Part shown: positions 58,091-64,000 of the stretch, in pieces | Position numbering within the stretch: position 1 is the stretch's first letter | Layout: each line of letters begins with the position of its first letter | Source of the DNA: Rhyacophila brunnea | Taxonomy: Eukaryota > Arthropoda > Insecta > Trichoptera > Rhyacophilidae | Direction: 5' to 3' | DNA: 64,000 bases | Assembly: GCA_022495005.1 (NCBI GenBank) | Contig: JAGYXB010002036.1 | Coordinates: 248,001-312,000, forward strand | Position numbers and translations under genes: made by a program | The notes under the pieces: generated by a model | Told to the model about the DNA's origin: nothing | The model's database searches: none | The model's input: the letters and a program-made list of their open reading frames with translations, nothing else

Positions 58091-59089
58091 CCTTAGTATT
58101 ATTAAACTAAATTGAATAAGTACCTATCATATATTTTTATCTACACCTCGTATTTTTATTGATACTATTGATCCGATTGATCCTAGTATTTTTATGAAGC
58201 TTGTTTTTATTGTTATTCTCTAATTTTGTGTTAACCTCGGTTACTTTTCTGTTTAGCTACCTACCACGAAATCAAAAATTGAATAATTTAAAGTTAATTT
58301 ATTTATTTTACATTTCATTTCAAAAACACATACCAAAGAATGCGCTGATTGCACATCGTTTTGTTATGTTAGAAATGCATAACAAAAAACGTTGTTATTA
58401 TATTTATAAAAAGGGTAATCAGACATATAATTTTTCTCGCAGTGCATTCAGTCAGCAGTCAGCTAATGGATAAATAACAACAATTCTGTATTATGATTGA
58501 TGTGTGTGCCAAATTAATACGGGACCTTGGCGTATTATGATAATGCCTCCGGGCAATGTGCAGCAAGACAACGTTATGGCTTCTAAATTAAAATACACTA
58601 TGATTACGGATCCGCCATTCTATTTTCGATTGTTGTTATTGTGAGCTAATAATAGCGAGAACTAACACGGAAGTATTTTATTTTACGCTAAACACTTTAA
58701 GGACCCACTTTCTACATATTTTTTTTAAACCGCTGCACTTTCAAAACAGGTTATGTGTATTTTGTAAAACTATACGGGAAGGCAAAAACTTCGCAAATGA
58801 TAATAATTACCTACGTCCGTTTTTTTAAATTCGCAATGTTTTTTCTCTACTGTACATGTTGCAAAAATACATATTATCCGGGTTTTAAAACGCAACGACG
58901 ATAACTCAAATAATGATGATGATCATCATCAGGGGCGCGACAACCCGGTGTGGGTCCTGGCCGCTTTCCAATTTGGTACCCCCAGAATACGGCAGTATCT
59001 CAAATGATGATATTATATTATATAAAAAATGCACCTACATCAAAAACAAATATGTGAAAATATGTACCCTATATCAAAGCCTTACAATC
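58091..59089. other. No gene seen; possible LINE 3' scrap
   Basis: Mostly A+T-rich. 58913-58985 (GATCATCATCAGGGGCGCGA then CAACCCGGTGTGGGTCCTGG) resembles the 3' ends of some insect LINEs, but this is from memory and unverified. Confidence 0.4.
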
Positions 59090-59540
59090 ATTGTTCAACT
59101 AAATGCTTAGACAAATCGTATGTCATCATCAGCCTAAATCTCCACACTGCTAGATGAAGGCCTCTCCAAGCTGATTTCACTTATCTCATTCCTTTACATT
59201 GCGTTTGCGATCCAGCGGCCTCTAGATCTACTTTGCAAAAGTTTTGTACCTCCTGTGTACCACTGAATGACCAGATTTGTCCATCCATTGGCGTGTCTTC
59301 GAGCTATGCGTCCAGCCCATTTTCTTTTGAAGTTTTTAGCGAACTATATTATATCGTAAACCTTTGTCCTAATTCAATCAGGCTTTTTGTCGCGTTATGC
59401 CCAGCGTGCATCTCACAATACCACGCTGTACTACTCTATGTTTTTGAATCTCTCTTTTACTTTGGGTCCATATTTCACACGCGTATTATGTAATTACGGG
59501 AACCACACACTGGTTGAAAACTGCGTTTAAAATAAAAATT
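59090..59540 (-). pseudogene. LINE ORF2 C-terminus, degenerate
   Basis: Minus-strand frames give NQCVVPVITYACEIWTQSKR, EIQKHRVVQRGIVRCTLGIT, then KMGWTHSSKTRQWMDKSGH. This corresponds to the known pattern V-x-x-Y-x-x-E-x-W-x-x-x-K...M-x-R-x-x-L-G-I...W-x-x-H-x-x-x-x-x-D of insect LINE C-termini. Several stops and frame changes. A third LINE family, distinct from those at 12, 31 and 57.6 kb. The plus-strand frame 59233-59493 is its shadow. Confidence 0.7.
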
Positions 59541-60223
59541 AAATAAAATCAAAATTAAGTCAAATATAAGAATAGTAATATAAGTACACATGTAATATTT
59601 ACATGACAGATAATTTTGATAAAATAGTAGGCTAAAACAATATACTTAATTAAAAAGTTAAAGCTAAAAAATAGGTTACTTACCAATTCATTTTATCTTT
59701 AGAATTTGTTAATTAGGTGATTAAAATTATGTTTTACTATAAATTCTTGGATATGGCTTAGTTCTGAAACGAAAATTATTATTTTGATTAAATTCACATT
59801 TAGACTTTATTGCCTGCAGTGCATTCGTAATATCCCTTTAGGGACAATCAGGTCATGCACTGCTTAGGGGCACACGGCGGCACAATATAAGGGGTAGGAG
59901 GTTCCGTCAAGGTCGGTATTTTGTTCGCTTGCGACGTTGATGAATTCAACTGCTTCTCGTAATACTCATTAAATTGGTATGTGTAAGATTGTATTTTTAA
60001 TAATTAATTAAATATAAAAGACAACTAATTTAACTTACGTACAATTTTTGACATGTAATGGTAGAGTCGGTATTTTTAATATATTTATAGATGAAGCTTT
60101 GTCTAGGGCCGTCACTGAGTGAGTTTACTAAATCAAATTAGTCATGTGAGTTTAATAAATTGATTTAGAAATCATTTACTTTTTTATAATTACAAAATAG
60201 TCAAATACGTGTCGAATAAATAC
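59541..60223. other. No gene seen
   Basis: A+T-rich with a balanced patch at 59810-59960. Unrecognised. Confidence 0.5.
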
Positions 60224-60485
60224 CGTCTTTGTTCTGGCAGAACACACTAACTGGAGAATACTAGTTTTGAGTAATTTGACTTTGAAGTAAAGTTGTTAAA
60301 ATGTTTGAAATTAATGGTCTATCATGTGAGTTTATTAAGTAATCGTAAAAAAAATTACTTTAAAATAAAGACTGTTCATTTATTAAGAAGGTTTCCAGAC
60401 GGTAATGTTTGAAATAAGGAACATTTTGGTATAAGTAACTCAATGTCATTTTTTCGAATTAGTGTCTTCTGCCAGAACAGTGACG
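60224..60485 (-). mobile_element. MITE family M2, copy 2
   Basis: Reverse-complement copy of 6767-7021. Ends are CGTCTTTGTTCTGGCAGAAC and, reverse-complemented, CGTCACTGTTCTGGCAGAAG. The body shares GAGAATACTAGTTTTGAGTA and GGTTTCCAGACGGTAA. Confidence 0.85.
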
Positions 60486-61179
60486 AATATAAATTTTTTA
60501 AATATTCTAATATGTGTACCTACGTTGTGTTATTTGTAGTCCAGTTATTATGAGCTTTAAAGCTCCACCGATGTATAAAATATTTTATAATTGAAAACTA
60601 CATAATTTATTATTGAATTTTCCGATTGCTACATTTCTCCAGTGCGGTTCTCAGCGGGTCAAACCGACAAAATTGTTTTAATTTACTGGATAACTGTACT
60701 GCACGGGGGAAACCTTGAGCAAATAGGAATGTGTGAAAAACGACTGAGTTAATGCCGCTCTCGTAATGGTTACGAGTTACGATTTGTTTTGCATCACGTT
60801 TGACTGCCTCAACATCAAATCTATTGGCACATGCATACGAAATTCGGACTACGAACACATTGAGTTTTACGATCGTTTTACGTATTTTTGGCCATTTGTT
60901 TTTTTTTCACATACACCGTACTAATTGAAACCATTACTTACGTATGTATGTAAATCCTACTCACTAGTTCTGAATACATGCATTTGAAATTATTGACTTA
61001 TGTGAATGACAAATTATTATGAATGAAAAATTATTGTAAAAGAATAATTAAATCTCAATACCGAAAAAAATGTATTTTATCGTTCATCTAGAAAATCAAG
61101 ACAAGAAGTAGACCTATAAAAGCAATGCTTGTCTATATAGATTATACTAGAATAATTGTATCTCACTTACTTACTTCGC
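60486..61179. other. No confirmed gene; 82-codon frame
   Basis: The minus-strand frame 60610-60858 (starts MFVVRISYACANRFDVEAVK) has more balanced codon composition than its surroundings. It has no motif I recognise, no splice context and no RNA evidence, so it is left as a weak candidate exon. Confidence 0.25.
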
Positions 61180-61404
61180 TATGTTGGATCCTGAGAGGAT
61201 CATAATATGGGCTTCCACAGAGTGGAGGTTGAAGTAACAGAACGTTTACGAGAAATGGATGTTAGCCACTTGTTCTTCTACCTCTTAGGTCCATATTCTG
61301 ACTCATACAGAAATTGAAATACGATATGTGTATTTACCAGACCCGGGATTTGAACCTGCGACCAACAACATTATAAGCTGATTCTTAAGCCGCTCGGCCA
61401 TCGT
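61180..61404 (-). mobile_element. tRNA-derived SINE, copy D
   Basis: The best-preserved tRNA head of the family. On the minus strand TGGCCGAGCGGCTTAAG is a canonical box A as in tRNA-Ser/Leu, and GCAGGTTCAAATCCCGGG is box B. The body carries AGTGGCTAACATCCATTTCT and TGGAAGCCCATATTATGATC. It supports the serine/leucine-type origin inferred for copies A-C. Confidence 0.85.
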
Positions 61405-61650
61405 AAGAATCAGAATTATATCTAGGCGCTGTAATCTTTAGACGTCAAATTATGTTCGAATGAACGACAGAGAGCCATCAGTTAGAGTTTTGTAAATGAT
61501 AACGAATCATTAGAAGTATCCATCTCATTTCAAAGGTTTTATATTAAACATACATTTAATTATATAAGGTATCTAAATGGATGGTTATATATATGTACAT
61601 ACAGTATAATTGTTCATATGTGGGAACCTTTCATCAGGCGACAACAATGC

Positions 61651-61655
<5 letters not shown>

Positions 61656-61695
<40 letters not shown>
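61656..61695. repeat. (TA)n microsatellite
   Basis: About 20 TA units; the overlapping Ile-Tyr repeat frame is an artefact. Confidence 0.9.
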
Positions 61696-61698
<3 letters not shown>

Positions 61699-61699
61699 T

Positions 61700-63189
61700 A
61701 ACGATTGTAGGGATGTTTTTGAAAAAATATTTTTATTGTTTATAAAAATGTTCTTCATCTCTTCTTATGACGAATTTTACCTTGAAAAACATGAATTACG
61801 TACATCAAATTTAAATCAAGACTAAAAGAGCGTTATAAAATCCAGATGCTAATGATGATACCTCTCTCACTGAAGATAAATAAAAATGATTAGCGTATTT
61901 TTTTTAGTATTTTGGAGCATTAAAGATCTACGTCCACAATTGGAATCTTCTATACAATCTATACTCATATCATGTGTCAATCCCTTACTTATTCGAAACA
62001 ATAGAAAATCAATAAGTGCATGATTTTTTTTAAATCAGTTATGTATTGATTTTCAGACAAACATAAAAAAATGAGCTAGATCTCTATTGATGAAAGGTAT
62101 TCAGAAGAAGAGAAGCATTAGTCAATTATAATATAAACTCGGTGTAGGTCTCATAGTGTATTACTGAAGCTTTTATTTTGTGTAAGTTTTCTTTTTAATT
62201 ATAGCATAATCATATAAACATGGTCAATGTTGGTCTTATCATTATGTATATAAAATGTATCCTTTTTATCATCCACGATTAATATTGTCTATTATAATAT
62301 ATATATACAAACATCCATTCCGTACATGGTCGAAAAAAGTCTTTTTCATCTCCAAATAGCTTCAATAAACAAACATCACGAATCCCTTGTTTTAAATCTT
62401 CTCGTATCCGGCAGGCGTCACTTTTTCTTGCCATTCTTCAAATCTCGCGTGACATATTAATATCTTGGCATACACAGGAAAATATTGTACTGTCTTCAGT
62501 TCCTTCATTATTATTTTTTTAATGAATTTCATTGAACAAATCATTGAACCACTAAATGGTATCGTTCGTTTTACATAACAGAAGATTAAAAAAAGAAAGT
62601 TTTTATCATTCAAACTATTTTACGTCACGTGTTTCGTTCATTTGGTGAGGCTTATCAAGCATGCCCAAAGTAGTTAATATATTGTAGATATAGAAAATTG
62701 ATTCAAAAGATCTGAACAAAAATTTATGAAGGGTCCACAGTAGGAAAAAAACCAAAACAAAAAATATTTTACAAGATATAATATAATAATATTATGTTAC
62801 TTTCTCGGTTTTTAGTTTAGTTATCATGTTCAGAGCGTTAGAGCGGAGCTCGGAGCAGGAGCACAATGTCCTCTAAAACATCACATTCATCGCAGAGCTG
62901 CGAATCGCTTCTTCTCACGAGGACACATCAAGCAAAGCACATAACGCCTAATATAATAACATCCAATAAAATGTGACATAGAAAAATAAACATCCAAATT
63001 TGTTATATTACTTACTGTTTTACCTTTTAAATAATTCGAAAGTGACATTTTGAAGCTGAATTCAACACACGTCATGCAACACGCTTGACAGCTTAGAGGC
63101 AAGATACGGGCTATTATAGGTTTATTTCTGCAATGTTTAGATACGGGAAATTACTAAAATGACCAATAGTTAAAATTTGTCGCAATTAA
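61700..63189. other. No gene seen
   Basis: A+T-rich. A balanced patch at 62830-62940 includes GAGCGTTAGAGCGGAGCTCG and a 36-codon plus-strand frame from ATG 62866. Unrecognised. Confidence 0.45.
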
Positions 63190-63194
63190 CCATG

Positions 63195-63271
63195 ACAGTC
63201 GTAGCATAGTGGTAATGCACAGGGCGCGATACACGAGAGAGGCAGGTTCGATTCCTGTCGGGGTTTTTTTT
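63195..63271 (+). tRNA. tRNA-like pol III unit or pseudogene
   Basis: Box A TAGCATAGTGG (63202-63212) with a perfect GCAT/ATGC D-stem. Box B GGTTCGATTCC (63245-63255) lies within a 5-bp T-stem and loop. A T8 terminator (63264-63271) follows. The anticodon arm and acceptor stem do not pair, so this is a tRNA-derived pseudogene or the head of a SINE, not a working tRNA. Confidence 0.6.
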
Positions 63272-64000
63272 AAAAAAGATTTTTTTCTATTGGCTATATT
63301 ATTTTCAGATGAGTGTTTTCAGAATTATTCAATAAATTAATTTATTTCATGAATATTTTTTTCACTTCTGACGGATCTCCACTTCTAAAATATCCTCTCT
63401 GCTATGTCGAACTTTTCGAGGGTCGCTGCTCTCCTTTTGAAAAGCTTGTTTTGTCTTGTCACGGACAAGTAATAAATTAATCAAACACATTTATGATCGA
63501 ATACAACCCTGAGATTTCGTGCCCACAGAGGATTAATTATTATTGTAGGCGGATTCGGGCCAAATTCACGTAATAACTTACTTTACTAGCGATTATGACC
63601 GGAAACGGAAGACATAACGACAATTTGACGTATAATTCTTGACTATTATAATGACTCAATATAAGTTTCTCGTTTATTTTTCATTTAACCCTCGCCCAGG
63701 GGAGATTACGTATTTATTTTAGTCATTATAACTGATGTATTTAACGGCTTTATAAAGTCATTATATACAGTAAAATTTGATTCTTCAGCGCATCAGACAT
63801 TTGTAGCACAACAGCATGGCGTAGGCCTTGACCTCCTTAAGTTACGGATATCTAATGACAAAAATATAATACATACCTTTATTATTGTTCTAAAGATTTT
63901 TAAGAATAAAAAAAATACTGACATTACAATTTACAATGTATTTCTTTTCAAATTACGAACACATCTTCTACCAAAGATTGGCGACAAATATTCTGTAGAT
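63272..64000. other. No gene seen
   Basis: A+T-rich with a balanced patch at 63365-63475. Nothing recognised up to the window edge. Confidence 0.5.

Noticed and set aside
60610..60858. 82-codon minus-strand frame as an exon
   Set aside because: Composition is slightly gene-like but no recognisable motif or splice signals; left only as a weak candidate.
61610..61825. 71-residue frame with an Ile-Tyr repeat
   Set aside because: Product of a (TA)n microsatellite.
1..64000. CRISPR arrays, operons or bacterial genes
   Set aside because: No regularly spaced repeat-spacer array and no dense coding; content is typical of insect nuclear DNA.

Overview
This is an A+T-rich nuclear window from an insect, about two thirds A+T by eye. 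I found no intact host protein-coding gene. Insect origin is suggested by telomere-type TTAGG/CCTAA pentamers (about 25.29-25.36, 34.60 and 35.75 kb), mariner and hAT transposons, jockey-like LINEs and tRNA-derived SINEs. A hemipteran such as an aphid is plausible, but only a guess. The window reads as intergenic or intronic DNA packed with transposon remains, many with exactly readable inverted repeats and target-site duplications (TSDs).

0-20 kb: a TIR element (0.36-1.09 kb), a repeat with a hammerhead-ribozyme-like motif (1.18 kb), SINE A (1.64 kb), a THAP-type first-exon relic (3.77 kb), a MITE (6.77 kb), SINE B split by a TAA-flanked MITE (7.34-8.06 kb), a MITE and a hAT element side by side (8.15-9.46 kb), a jockey-like LINE with reverse-transcriptase motifs (11.7-13.7 kb), a 439-bp MITE (14.66 kb), a hAT nested inside an older hAT-like element (15.13-16.85 kb), a 3'-truncated hAT (17.87 kb) and a CpG-rich island (19 kb).

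20-35 kb: a 1.9-kb DNA transposon with a decayed transposase of a family I cannot name (21.6-23.5 kb), a perfect fold-back element whose loop is telomere-type repeat (25.2 kb), a 740-bp hAT (25.6 kb), a MITE inside a SINE (26.8 kb), LINE pieces (28.0 and 30.9 kb), a second hammerhead-like copy (32.6 kb), and an inverted-repeat element built on a 15-bp minisatellite (34.3-34.7 kb).

35-50 kb: an LTR-like segment (35 kb), second copies of two MITEs (35.9 and 36.8 kb), LINE and SINE fragments, and a cluster of five copies of one hairpin-bearing repeat (40.6-48.2 kb; a sixth copy is at 13.7 kb).

50-64 kb: two more hATs (50.3 and 52.7 kb), two mariner copies about 99% identical and 504 bp apart in the same orientation (54.2-57.3 kb), LINE 3' pieces (57.5 and 59.1 kb), a MITE copy (60.2 kb), SINE D (61.2 kb) and a tRNA-like pol III unit (63.2 kb).

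There is no operon or pathway. The relations between features are transposon biology: nested insertions give relative ages, non-autonomous copies imply trans-acting transposases elsewhere, and the most unusual items are the telomere-repeat fold-back, the hammerhead-like repeat family and the unnamed transposon. TSDs, palindromes and translations were read by eye; no alignment or database search was run.
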